Assembly (NCBI RefSeq): GCF_964355755.1
Contig: NC_092674.1
Span: 16,561,001 to 16,625,000 of the forward strand
Reading direction: 5' to 3'
Length of the DNA: 64,000 nucleotides
Source of the DNA: Antedon mediterranea
Taxonomy: Eukaryota > Echinodermata > Crinoidea > Comatulida > Antedonidae
How positions within the stretch are numbered: the stretch's first letter is position 1; each line of letters begins with the position of its first letter. This document shows positions 40,762 to 49,940 of this stretch, piece after piece. The notes under the pieces were generated by a model. The model saw only the letters and a program-made list of their open reading frames with translations. It was not told the origin of the DNA and made no database searches. The position numbers were made by a program, and so were the translations under genes.

Positions 40762-41008
40762 CATTGTTGTCAGCGTTGTTATTTTTGGTTTTCCAAAATT
40801 CGGCGTCTACTTTAATGAGAACATCGCTGTCATCGGACAGTTCCAAGATTTGGCATTTCAGGTTCTTTCCACTGAAAGTAATTTCCGCCACACTTTTAAT
40901 GTTTACGTCTCCACGAAGTTTTTTGGATGGCACAATGCTCGTGCTTTCATCGAACTCGAAATAAACTAAGGCAAACTCTGGATTCCTTGATAAGCGACGG
41001 CGACTCAT
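40762..41008 (-). CDS. BEN-domain protein of the transposon, coding exon 1
   Basis: Starts at ATG 41008 (MSRRRLSRNPEF) and ends at donor GTAAGT (40761 downward): 82 codons plus one base. The module FALVYFEFDESTSIVPSKKL...FWKTK resembles the N-terminal small beta-rich module seen in other invertebrate BEN-domain proteins (pattern FALV-F-D-ST-VVPS). That comparison is from memory and weaker than the BEN call. With exons 2 and 3 this gives a 344-residue nuclear protein: N-terminal module, acidic/NLS segment, coiled coil, BEN domain. It is transcribed away from the transposase gene and shares a 322-bp upstream region with it. Likely role: sequence-specific binding to the transposon ends or help for the transposase (inference). 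It is unlikely to be a host gene because it lies within the element's inverted repeats. Confidence 0.85.
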
Positions 41009-41330
41009 GATTTACTATGATATTTGACGAATTTAATATTTGATGTATCTAAGGCAATTGCAGAAAGAGAAGTGAATTTAATAGCTGCTTAGAGCCTTTT
41101 TATTTAGGTATACAGGGAGTTGTAGGAACTCCCTTGTTTGTGCATTGAAAGCCGTTTCAATTAATTTGCTTATATACAATTAAAAGCTAGCACCTATTTT
41201 TTTTTATAGAACAGCAACACCCAATTCAATTAAGAGTGAACAAAAGCGTTGATTTATGGTTTTAGCAACGCCTTGGCCTATGCAAAAACAAATTCAGTAT
41301 ACTATTATTATACTATTGTTACTATTCAAG
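41009..41330. promoter_or_regulatory. putative bidirectional promoter between the two transposon genes
   Basis: Only 322 bp lie between the divergent start codons. A hairpin GGGAGTT-GTAGG-AACTCCC (41115-41133), followed by TTGTTTGTGCATTG, sits in the middle. The same hairpin and flank occur inverted at about 16795-16830 beside Helitron 1. TTATATACA at about 41169 could be a TATA element. No direct evidence for a transcription start. Confidence 0.45.
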
Positions 41331-41622
41331 ATGTTATCAAGTCCACGTTCTCCGAATTTTTCTTCAAAACTAGCCTCGGGCAATTACTTTAGAACCAAGA
41401 AAACAAAATGCATATCAAATATTAAACCAGTTGGTCGTCCGTCCATTACGTCAAAATTTCCATATATGATCACTGTTGCAAGGCAATTTGTAGAAAACAA
41501 CGGGTTTGAAGCCCATAGGAGACGGCAGTCTACCACAGGCCTTTGTGGTACTGGGTTGAAGGAGCTACGAAGGCACCTGCTACAAGAAATCGAAGGACTT
41601 CGCGATCAACATCCACAATTTA
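41331..41622 (+). CDS. DDE-type transposase-like protein, coding exon 1
   Basis: Start chosen at ATG 41331 (MLSSPRSPNFSSK; A at -3). An in-frame ATG at 41256 would add 25 mostly hydrophobic residues and looks less likely. Ends at donor GTAAGT, phase 1. Residues 1-97 include a basic segment, then PVGRPSITSKFPYMITVARQ and an R-rich stretch (EAHRRRQSTTG), which suits an N-terminal DNA-binding helical region. The full product is 552 residues over three exons. Catalytic candidates are D168 (exon 2), D287 and E331 (exon 3). I recall similar uncharacterised proteins, with SDGGPD and N-IEH-W motifs, in other invertebrate genomes, but not a family name. Likely role: cutting and joining the element's ends in the nucleus (inference). 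Confidence 0.8.
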
Positions 41623-41930
41623 GTAAGTACAGTATAAATGTTTTGAGAACGAAAGTTGACAATATTTACTGCTTTTTATTATACATTTTATTGTTTAAAT
41701 TTGTTTAGTTAGTTTTTAGTTTTAAAATATAAATTGAAAAAAATTAAGTTTGACAGCAACAAAATTTATTTTTTCATACAATTTAAATTACAGTATATAT
41801 ATAGATATTCTTCAGATGATTAGCAGATTACTTTTATTGTAATTGTTTTACAATTTGTTTTTTTATATTATCATTGCCCACATCGTTTTTATATTATTTC
41901 CTGCTTCAAGTTATTCAATTGTTTTTGTAG

Positions 41931-42164
41931 GTGTTGATACTGTTCATAAAATGTTCAAAAGTCCACATGAAGGGAGAAAAACCTCTGCGCGTTACAAAGG
42001 AAACATTAATGCAAAAGTCCCACCTAAAGACAACTCAAAGATGAAGGAGAATCCAAATGGACACTTCTACAGCGCCCGTGTAAAGTATTGCCTTCAACTG
42101 TCTGCTAGCTACCCAGCTAATTGTTGCGTGTTTTCAGTGGACAACAAGAACAAAATTAAAATTG
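41931..42164 (+). CDS. DDE-type transposase-like protein, coding exon 2
   Basis: 234 bp between acceptor GTTTTTGTAG and donor GTATGT. Residues 98-176: SVDTVHKMFKSPHEGRKTSA onwards to CCVFSVDNKNKIKIG. The VFSVDNKNKIKIG segment resembles the first catalytic strand of RNase H-fold transposases (hydrophobic strand, D168, then K-I-IG), as in Tc1/mariner relatives. The SPHEGRKTSARYKGNI segment is basic. Frame joins to exons 1 and 3 without loss. Confidence 0.8.
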
Positions 42165-42317
42165 GTATGTAAATTAAGTGCTTTTTAATCTAAATCACGG
42201 TATTCACAATTTAAACACAGTCTAATTTTTGAAACACGCCATTTTTACAAAAAGTTTGCCCTTGATATAAATTAAACTTTTACCAAGTGTATATTACCAA
42301 ATATATTTATTATTTAG

Positions 42318-43450
42318 GATCGGATGTTCTTGCAGTGGATAGACACATAAGCATACGCCGTTTTTTCCCGTGCAACGACAAACCTATATACAGTGATCAT
42401 GACTTCCCTTCACGTGCTGGCAACTTGGTTACTCCATGCGGGTATATGAAGCTTACTCTACCGAACCCTCCTGAAAATACATCAGATAAGCATGGTCGTA
42501 AGGAACTTAAAGTTCATCGAAGTGGACCAGTGACGATAGTTAATAGAGGACCGATGACAAAATGTACCATTGCCTCGCATATAAACGACTTGTTACCTTT
42601 AGTGATAAATGAAGTTCATAACGGCAAAACGATAGTTTCTATTATTGCAGATGGCGGTGGGGATTTCAACACTGGACACCATACGAATCTTCTGTATTAT
42701 GCAAGGCTTTTCCGAAAAACTGCACTGGATGCCCTAATAGTTACCGCTTACGCTCCTGGTCAATCGGCATTCAACATGATCGAACATGTATGGGGAGCAT
42801 GTACGGCAGCCCTGACATCTGTTTCCATACCAGATAAACTTCCCGGAGAAACACTCTGTCCATGGCAACAAGGTCTATCAGAAGACGAGCAACAACAGAA
42901 GGAGTGCAGAATGTACGACATTGCGATGCAGACTCTTGGCAACTATTTAAGTAATGTGGAGTTTGGGGGGCTTCCGATTAATGTTCAGTATATTCCCTCG
43001 TCGGGCCAGGAACTACCATATGCTGATTATAATGAGGTTTATGCCGTAATGTCGAGTAACAGTGGTAAAGTCTACAGAGAAAGTCAACTACAGGATGAGG
43101 TTAACTTTATGCTTAAACATATAGATAAACGCATAGGATTTATTTCATTTATCAAATGTTTAGACAATACTTGTTCTCACTGCACAGCTAATCCAATTAT
43201 TGCCAACGATATATTACGACCGATAATTCAGGCTGGGGGGTTTCCATCTCCAATGTGCAATGAGAAAGGGGACCATTACTTGACTTTCAATGAAGTTATT
43301 GGTCTACCATCATGGGACACAACCGACATGGCAATGCGTGCGCCTGTCGGTCGGTGTCGCTTTTGCCCATCATACACTTTTAGCAGCAATGCAGAGGTAA
43401 CATCACACAGAAGAAAATATCACCCAAGACAAGATGTTTTAAAAGAATAG
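42318..43450 (+). CDS. DDE-type transposase-like protein, coding exon 3
   Basis: 1133 bp from acceptor TTATTATTTAG to stop TAG. Residues 177-552. IVSIIADGGGDFNTGHH supplies D287, and APGQSAFNMIEHVWG supplies E331 (43 residues between). With D168 these form a plausible D-D-E triad. A CLDNTCSHC segment and a C-terminal finger CRFCPSYTFSSNAEVTSHRRKYH (C522, C525, H539, H544; C2H2 type) follow. It lacks the SxVVE-FG type motifs I associate with Harbinger DDE_Tnp_4 enzymes. No stop or frameshift. Alternative: a domesticated protein, but its place inside near-identical inverted repeats argues for an active or recently active transposase. Confidence 0.8.
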
Positions 43451-43461
43451 GCAATGTTTTG

Positions 43462-43751
43462 AAATGAAAAGGTTATATGTAAATATGTGTATTATAAAGA
43501 TATGTTTTGAAATTGTCATTTTTAGTATACAGAGTAATAGACCTATAAATAATTATATATGCTTCTAAATTAAATATTGCATTTTTTTTGTGTTAATATG
43601 TTTTTTAAATGAAAAGGTTATATGTAAATATGTGTATATAAAGATATGTTTTGAAATTGTCATTTTTAGTATACAGAGTAGGCCTAATATACCTATAAAT
43701 AATGATATATGCTTCTAAATTAAATATGTATTTGCATTTTTGTTTGTGTTA
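43462..43751 (+). repeat. tandem duplication of about 145 bp in the transposase 3' UTR
   Basis: AAATGAAAAGGTTATATGTA followed by AATATGTGTAT...AAAGATATG starts at 43462 and again at 43607. The second copy has small indels. It lies between the stop codon and the AATAAA signal. Confidence 0.85.
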
Positions 43752-43757
43752 ATCATA

Positions 43758-43763
43758 AATAAA
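43758..43763 (+). terminator. AATAAA polyadenylation signal of the transposase gene
   Basis: AATAAATAAATAA about 310 bp downstream of the stop codon; the first clear canonical signal after the 145-bp duplication. Confidence 0.45.
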
Positions 43764-44199
43764 TAAATAAGTCTTCTTGAAATTGTAATTATTTCTACTT
43801 ATTTGTCTATATACGAAAATAACGTTTAAATCCCGTTTAAAAAAATTGTTTTCATTCAGTTTGCCGACGACATTTTTTTTGGGCTTTGATATGAAATATG
43901 AATCAATACCTCTTACGATTGACGATTTAGTGACGCTTATCAGCATGTTAACGCGGGTTTCAATCATGACTTGATTCGTGTTAACGCGAATTGGCGCGAA
44001 GTAGCAAGATAGTACAGTAGGTAATGCAACGCAACGATTTACTGTCACTCTCGCTCGCGATCAATTAGGCCTAGCATCAGGTAAATTTCGGTTATTTTTA
44101 CATTTTGCCAGAGACATGGATGATTATGCGTTTGTCGGGGAATATAATATACAGTAAAAATCGTTCGCGTTCACTTCGTAGCTTCAGCGCCTAGAAAAC

Positions 44200-44470
44200 C
44201 ATTACATTCCTTTGACCGTAAGTAGACCTACGTCAGAGGGATATTATGCACTTTATATGCATTCATTATTGCCAGCGATCTAACTACTAAACAAAATAGC
44301 TAGGTAGTACGCACTTGTCTGGCGGTGTCCCTTTGTACGAATCGTTCAGCGTTGGGTCCACACGCGCGATATCATGTTCCATCCAGGGACCAAAATGTGT
44401 ACTGTAGTTACTTTCCAGGCGAAGTTTACAGACGGTTAATTACTTCGTGTACGATCCAATGGGAAAAAAC
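44200..44470 (-). repeat. dispersed GGTCCCTGGATG repeat, copy 3 of 3
   Basis: Reverse-complement copy of 29521-29760 (TTCCATCCAGGGACCAAAAT and, further left, CCAGCGATCTAACTACTAAA). It lies in the right arm of the BEN/DDE transposon. It is either a nested insertion or part of the element's own arm that has spread with it. Confidence 0.7.
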
Positions 44471-44719
44471 CTCGTTTGTGGGTTTTACGTTTCCGGCCGT
44501 TGTGTGCATAAACTTGTATACGCAGATATATTTTCTTTGCTAGTGTGCCACTGTTTTAAAAGTGTAGATTTCCAAACAAATTATTAATAATAATTCATTT
44601 TTTGTACTGTAGTATGTATTACATTTTTTTGTAATTCGCAGATTTAAGTGATGTTAACTAATAATTAACGTTTTGACCTAAACAATGATAAGCTTGTTGG
44701 TTAATTAACAACATAGGTG

Positions 44720-44948
44720 GTAATACGCGTCTTCTATCTATTGTTTCACCATACAAGCAATACAGACGGGTTTTAATCACTCAGACGCGTTTTCTATTGT
44801 TTTACCTACTAACAGCGAAGACGGGTTTCAATCACACAGACGCGTCTTCACCGCGATTGGGTAGCTCATGAATATTCATAATAGATCGTTAATGAGGTTC
44901 AGCATTGGACAGACGCGTCTGATGAGTGGCAAGTTTCCAGACGCGTCT
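44720..44948. repeat. subterminal palindrome array, right arm
   Basis: Perfect AGACGCGTCT palindromes at 44838-44847, 44911-44920 and 44939-44948, with diverged relatives (ACGCGTCTTC, CAGACGGGTTTTAATCAC, CAGACGCGTTTTCTATTG) at about 44724-44830. The longer motif CGCGTTTTCTATTGTTT at about 44787 recurs at 37619 in the left arm, in the same orientation. Likely binding sites for an element-encoded protein. Confidence 0.8.
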
Positions 44949-44949
44949 C

Positions 44950-44979
44950 TGTGGTCTGAAATAATTTGTAGATGACGCC
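44950..44979 (-). repeat. right terminal inverted repeat (30 bp)
   Basis: TGTGGTCTGAAATAATTTGT then AGATGACGCC; its reverse complement equals the left end except for one base. Followed by TAA (44980-44982), the target duplication. Confidence 0.85.
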
Positions 44980-45186
44980 TAACGGCCAACAATAGTTGAA
45001 ACCAAGAAGTTTCAAGGTGAACCTGTGAACTCATCGTGAGCCCGGAAATTACTTTGACCCGCGTACAATTGAAATTTAATTGAAAATCTACTGATGAAAT
45101 CAGAAATTTTGTTATAAAACCCTTTATAATTCAATTCACTTTTATTTCAGACCAAAGTCCATATCATAACAAATAACAATATTCAA

Positions 45187-46524
45187 CTAGAATTTAATTC
45201 GTCACTTTGACGAATTATAGGTGATCATTTTTATCATTTTAATGAAATTAATATTTTTTAAACATGCACGTACGTTAACATACGACCGTAAAAAGCTGAT
45301 GTACGCCATCCTATGACATGATGCATATACACTTATAGTGCTGAGTTGTACCTATTATGTACAGTATATACTTTATATCTATATACAGTGTAGCATAGGT
45401 GAAATTACTGGACCCACATCATGTTCAAATTTTTCGGTATGATGGAATTATCAAAATAAACTCGAAGATGACAATTTCGAAAGATAATGAATTGAGCAAA
45501 TAAATATAAGGATTGGAAGAAAATTTGACACGTAGAAGCGCAATGCGCGCTCTTTGAAATTTGTATAACTTCGACTAAAGAAATTTAAAAACAACGTTTT
45601 AACTTCAACTGGCCATATGATAACATCAAAATAAAAATGTTGACAACTCCTGAGAAAGATAATTAATTGAGCAAGCACATACTAAAACTTCTGCGAAAAT
45701 CGACCTAAAATAACGGAGATGCGCTCTATTGAATGTGATAACCCATACAAAAAGATAAAAATTACTAATTTTTAAATTGAAGTGGCCATTTGATGACGTC
45801 ATACCATTTTGTACGTCTAATGTGTACATGAATATGTATCTACAACCCAATGGCTTCCCGAATAACTTAAAAAAATTGGGGGTCACCTGCCATTCTGAAG
45901 AGTTATATTCATTTTAAAAAGGCCTTATTTTTCACCTTTTTCATCACTTTGATGCAATTAATTTGCGCATTTTGACATTTTTAACCTGCTCGTATACCGT
46001 TATTTTAAGTCGGAACTGACTCAAATTTGGTGAATGTACTAAGGATGCTGAGTAGAATGCGATTTGTATAAAAAAATTGCATTTTTTACACTTTGTAAGT
46101 ATCGCGCGCGCAAAATAATTTTTTTGCGCAGTAATTTTTTGAAACACGCAAATGGCCTAATTCATGCTCTAAATTGATTAAAACGTAATTTTGAGCTTTT
46201 TAAATTTTTAATGCGCGATTTCACGCGCATGACCCTACGTGCGCGCGCGTTTTTATTTGCTAATATTTTTACCCTTGACCTGAAGTTTACGTGTAGTAAA
46301 TTTCATAAATACTGTATGTGATAATGAATTATGGATATATGATTGATAATGTGATTTCACAAAATGGCGTATACGTGACGTCACGGGTCAGTGATCACGC
46401 TGAAAAGCTTATTATGGCTAAGTTAAAGTATTTGAAAGACATTGTGATTTTTTTGTGATCATTGCCATTCAACTTTTTGAGATAATTGTTACACAAAAAG
46501 TGTACAGAAAGAATAAAAAAAAAA
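45187..46524 (-). mobile_element. Helitron-like element 10
   Basis: CTAG at 45187-45190 with hairpin AATTCGTCA-CTT-TGACGAATT and ATAGGTGATCATTTTTATCA. The body follows elements 3 and 8, with an internal deletion near 45615. It runs to an AAAAAGTGTACAGAAAGAATA 5' region, then an A-rich linker. TGACGTCA lies at 46376-46383. Confidence 0.75.
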
Positions 46525-46527
46525 AAA

Positions 46528-46590
46528 ATAATAAAGATTTCATACAATAACAATAGGTGATCATTTTATTCTAAATGATCACCTAATAAA
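46528..46590. repeat. 62-bp hairpin module, copy 2
   Basis: Same sequence as 33889-33950, with the AGGTGATCATTT/AAATGATCACCT stem, placed right after the A-rich end of Helitron 10. Confidence 0.8.
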
Positions 46591-46934
46591 TAGATGCAAG
46601 TAAAGTAGTATACCACATGTCGCACATAATAATGCCGTCGGAAAACCGTCGGTTTTCAACTAGGAGTGAAAAAAAACCACATTATTATGGCTATACTGAC
46701 ACAAGTTAACATACGTAAAAGTATGAATGAAATTATGTATACAGAAGTTCAATCCATTTTCTGTGCAACTTTGAATCTTTTAGAATTCGAGAAAAAACAC
46801 TTTTTTCAATTTTTGTTTTGAAACAAAAAATTTATTTCCGAATGTACTCATAGAAGGAGGGAACATGGTTATCAACAAACATTGCACTAGCACTACAGCT
46901 CCTTGAGCATCTTAAAATCTTTCTAAATGTGTTG

Positions 46935-47528
46935 TTATAACATACCTGTAAATGACTTCATAGTTTTTACATTAAAATCGCACCATAAGGCCGCACAATA
47001 CATACTAATACAGTATGACTTAAACAAAGTAATCTTAACATTCGTTGAGTATTTACTAAATTTTCTACAAAGAGAGTTTACCTCTAATACATAATGATCG
47101 ATATTGCCTTTTAATATCCAGTTCGTCCCTAGTATCATTACTATTATAACACAACCAAGGTAGGTAGTGGATTGAACGTAATTTAGTTCTTTACCACATA
47201 CAGTAGAACAGTATAATTACCATTCAGTTTTCTTTTCTTAGGGCAAAAGCACATGCAAATTGATTTTTTTAAAATTATATAATACATCAAAGTCATTAGC
47301 AAAATCCTCACATATGTTGACCTTCTTTTGGAGGGCATCTAAAGAGGGCGCAAGTAACACCATGTCGTCTGCATAACTTAAGTTGTTGAACTTTGTATTA
47401 TTGAGCTCACAACCAAAATTACAATCACTAAGCATACTGTTTAAATTGTCAATGTAAACATTATATATCAGAGGAGACATAACATCACCCTGTCTAATGC
47501 CATTGGTAACTTTAAAACCTGAAGACAT
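46935..47528 (-). pseudogene. LINE fragment with reverse transcriptase motif
   Basis: Minus strand 47528-47238 reads SSGFKVTNGIRQGDVMSPLI, then NLSYADDMVLLAPSLDALQK. These are RT palm motifs including the catalytic YADD. After a frame break, 47138-46935 reads KYSTNVKITLFKSYCISMYC, the region after the thumb in these elements. It is 5'- and 3'-truncated and frameshifted. It belongs to a different lineage from the LINE at 370-1776, and lies in intron 4 of AMMECR1. Confidence 0.85.
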
Positions 47529-48273
47529 AGAGTTACCCCATCTAACAAAAATAATATCTTCCTAAGATAGAAGGCAGAGATTTGTCCCGAAGTTTTTCCA
47601 TTGTGCTCGCCTATGTCAGAACTAATCATAATTTATATATAGATGGACCTATAGTTGACCAGAAATTAAGTTAGGTAAAAATTGTATCAAAGTTCCACCT
47701 TGGAGTCAATTGTATAAAACTTTAAAATGATATTTGAATCTGAAATATACACATTGGTCGCGCTAATTTCAATGGTAGAGGCGGTTAAGTGAAGGGGTCT
47801 TCTGCACCACCTCAGTCCCATCATGGTTGGGGCTGAGGTAAAAAAAGGGAAACATAGACCTTTTAGTTGGTACAATCGTATCAAACTTCTCAATTCTTTA
47901 ACACTAATGTTGTTTGTACTGTCTACTTTTAATTTATGGATAGGGAAAGTCTCCACACACATAGACTGCCCAAATCATTATGCTTTAATACCAAATTTTA
48001 ACTCTTGCAATAGTTTTAAATTTAACCTAATATTAGTTATTTTGTCAGGTTGATAAACTTAATCATAATTCAATTGCAACATCGGACACTAGTGTGGGTA
48101 TGGTAGATGTTTTCTGGAATGTACTGTAGGTTTTATAAAACAAATTACAGTGGAAAATATATTCCTGAGTGTAGTAGTAAAATAATTTTTCAACATTTCG
48201 TCATCCGTAAGAGAGAGTACCTTATTTTGTTTACTTTACTCCTTTTTTTTAAATAACTTTGTTTTTTTTGCAG
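47529..48273. other. AMMECR1 intron 4, 3' end
   Basis: Non-coding sequence with no clear repeat. A short inverted pair (CACCTCAGTCCCATCATGG / TTGGGGCTGAGGT, about 47810-47840) may be a small hairpin. No gene recognised. Confidence 0.4.
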
Positions 48274-48443
48274 GATGGAACCGTCGCCAAACACTTGAAG
48301 CTCTTCTACGCAAAGGTGGTTTTAGAGGCAAAGTTACATTAGAATTTTTGAAAACAATTCGTGTTGTACGTTACCAAAGTGAAAAGTATAATCTTAGCTA
48401 TGATGAATTTGTATCAATGCGGCCTAAAAATGGGCGTGTTTAA
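48274..48443 (+). CDS. AMMECR1: AMMECR1, coding exon 5 and stop
   Basis: 170 bp from acceptor TTTTTTTTGCAG to stop TAA. It encodes GWNRRQTLEALLRKGGFRGK, then VTLEFLKTIRVVRYQSEKYN and LSYDEFVSMRPKNGRV. It matches the vertebrate C-terminal part (GWDH-QTIDSLLRKGGYK... RYRSEKM-LSY-EY) but ends earlier, without the histidine/proline-rich tail of human AMMECR1. No canonical AATAAA follows closely; ATAAAATAGAATAAT at about 48544 might serve. Confidence 0.95.
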
Positions 48444-48587
48444 TGATACTCAGTCACATGAGACCCTTGCTCAGTATCCTTGCCTTGATTATTTATGATG
48501 ATGTTGTTTAGAAAAACCAGCTTTGGCAATCTCACCGTAATTATAAAATAGAATAATCTCTGTGTAAACTATTGTTTTATTCATTTA

Positions 48588-49027
48588 ACGATATTACACT
48601 CCAATCAGGGGTGTAAATATACCACGCTAAAACTTGCACACACGGAGGACCAAGGCGGTAATTAACTGAAATGGAAAATAATGGTGTATTTTTGGAGAAT
48701 GATGACGTCGGCATTCACACGAGGCGCGATGAGCTAGACAACGTAGGTAGGAGGAGTGCCTGTGTCTTGAAAATAACTCAGTTGGGGGTATTTTCTGAAG
48801 ATTTTAAATCGCCTTTTTTTTTTTAAACTCTTGAATTCATAAATAGTAAATAAACTCTTAGCTTTTTAACTATGTAGGCCTATTTACACAACTAATGCCA
48901 ACCCTAGCTCTAGGCCTACTCTTCTTAATTAAAAAAAGAGTCAAATTGAAAGAATACGTTGCATCTTTTTTTTTAGAATTAAGGGGAGTGGCTAGCAACC
49001 CTATTCAACCTCCACGATCCGCCACTG
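48588..49027 (+). repeat. dispersed repeat, copy 2 of 2, ending in a hAT-like terminus
   Basis: Direct repeat of the 2575-2930 block (GATATTACACTC, GGGGTGTAAATATAC, GGTGTATTTTTGGAGAATGA and onwards). It ends with GATCCGCCACTG, whose reverse complement CAGTGGCGGATC is a familiar hAT-type end. The left terminus was not found, so this copy is probably truncated. Confidence 0.7.
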
Positions 49028-49078
49028 GTCTCCACATCGTCTTAACATAACATACCGGTAGTGCATGCGCATTACTTA

Positions 49079-49937
49079 GGCCCTGTTTCTGCTGCCAATC
49101 CCAAATATACCGTATAAATATACCGTATATATACCGTATATGAAATTCATGCACCGTTTCCGCTGCACATACTTCGTGGGTGGGCTGTAAAAAAAGTTGG
49201 CTTTCATATACCCAAAATGCATTTTGTGAGACGGAAGTATGGATTGACCTAGAGTCTCGTGTAGTGAGGTTACATGACAAAAACAAAACAATGATGGTTT
49301 CTCAAAACGTCTTAGCATTGCTTTCTATTTTAAATCTAATGATCAGAAGTGGCAACGAATTTACATCGCACAAACAATCTAGAAATGTAGAATGGGCATT
49401 GACTACATTTATGCAAAGAAGACGACGGCGTTTGCCGATAACTTTGGCGTTATTAAGTCTACCACAAATTCTGCTTTTATTTTGTTTGAGATACTTTTGT
49501 AAATCTCGGTATCTCTTCTGTTGCCATGTAGTCTCCCCCCAACTTTCGCTTCTCTCCACAATTGAATTGCAAAAATAGTTATTTCTTCAGTCCACAGTGA
49601 TATTTTGATCTGTTGCTTGCTTATTATACACGTGTGTGTCAATGCAGCAGAAAAACCAAACAAACGCGTCACGCTCTGTTAGTTTTTGACCTCGTGTCAT
49701 GGGCCGGGTCACATATACGGTATATTTTGAGTGCAGCAGAAACGGGGTACGAAATATACGGTATATTTTGGAATATACCGTATAATATCCACAAACGATG
49801 GGGATATTTATGCGGTATATATACCGCATATATATACGGTATATTTTTTATGAGACCCATTTCTGCTGCCAAAAAATATACCGTATATAAAATATACCGT
49901 ATATATACGGTATATTTTTGGCAGCAGAAACGGGGCC
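49079..49937. mobile_element. MITE with TTA target duplication and TATACCGTATA-rich ends
   Basis: Left end GGCCCTGTTTCTGCTGCCAA, right end (reverse complement) GGCCCCGTTTCTGCTGCCAA. Flanked by TTA at 49076-49078 and 49938-49940. GG-starting ends and a TWA duplication are typical of PIF/Harbinger MITEs. Next to both ends are many overlapping TATACCGTATA/TATACGGTATA units (about 49107-49143 and 49717-49917). A 132-codon open stretch at 49180-49578 inside resembles nothing I can name. Confidence 0.8.
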
Positions 49938-49940
49938 TTA

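Larger units (their letters stand above)
37575..44979. mobile_element. two-gene DNA transposon carrying a BEN-domain gene and a DDE-type transposase gene
   Basis: Ends: GGCGTGATCTACAAATTATT plus TCAGACCACA at 37575-37604, and the same 30 bases with a single change (G to C at position 6) inverted at 44950-44979. A perfect TAA duplication flanks it. Inside are two divergent genes, each with three coding exons and no stop or frame break: a BEN-domain gene on the minus strand (39043-41008) and a transposase-like gene on the plus strand (41331-43450). About 320 bp separate the start codons. Repeated AGACGCGTCT-type sequences sit next to both ends. Intact genes, near-identical ends and perfect duplication suggest a fairly recent insertion. 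It lies in intron 4 of AMMECR1. Family not identified with certainty: the target site resembles PIF/Harbinger, the proteins do not. Confidence 0.85.

Noticed and set aside
39043-41008. BEN-domain gene as a host gene nested in the intron
   Set aside because: It lies inside matching inverted repeats with a target duplication and is paired with a transposase-like gene, so a transposon origin fits better; a domesticated gene remains possible.
49180-49578. 132-codon open stretch inside the TTA-flanked MITE, with an RRRRR segment
   Set aside because: I considered a Harbinger transposase remnant, but no catalytic motif is visible and overlapping frames on the other strand are nearly as long.
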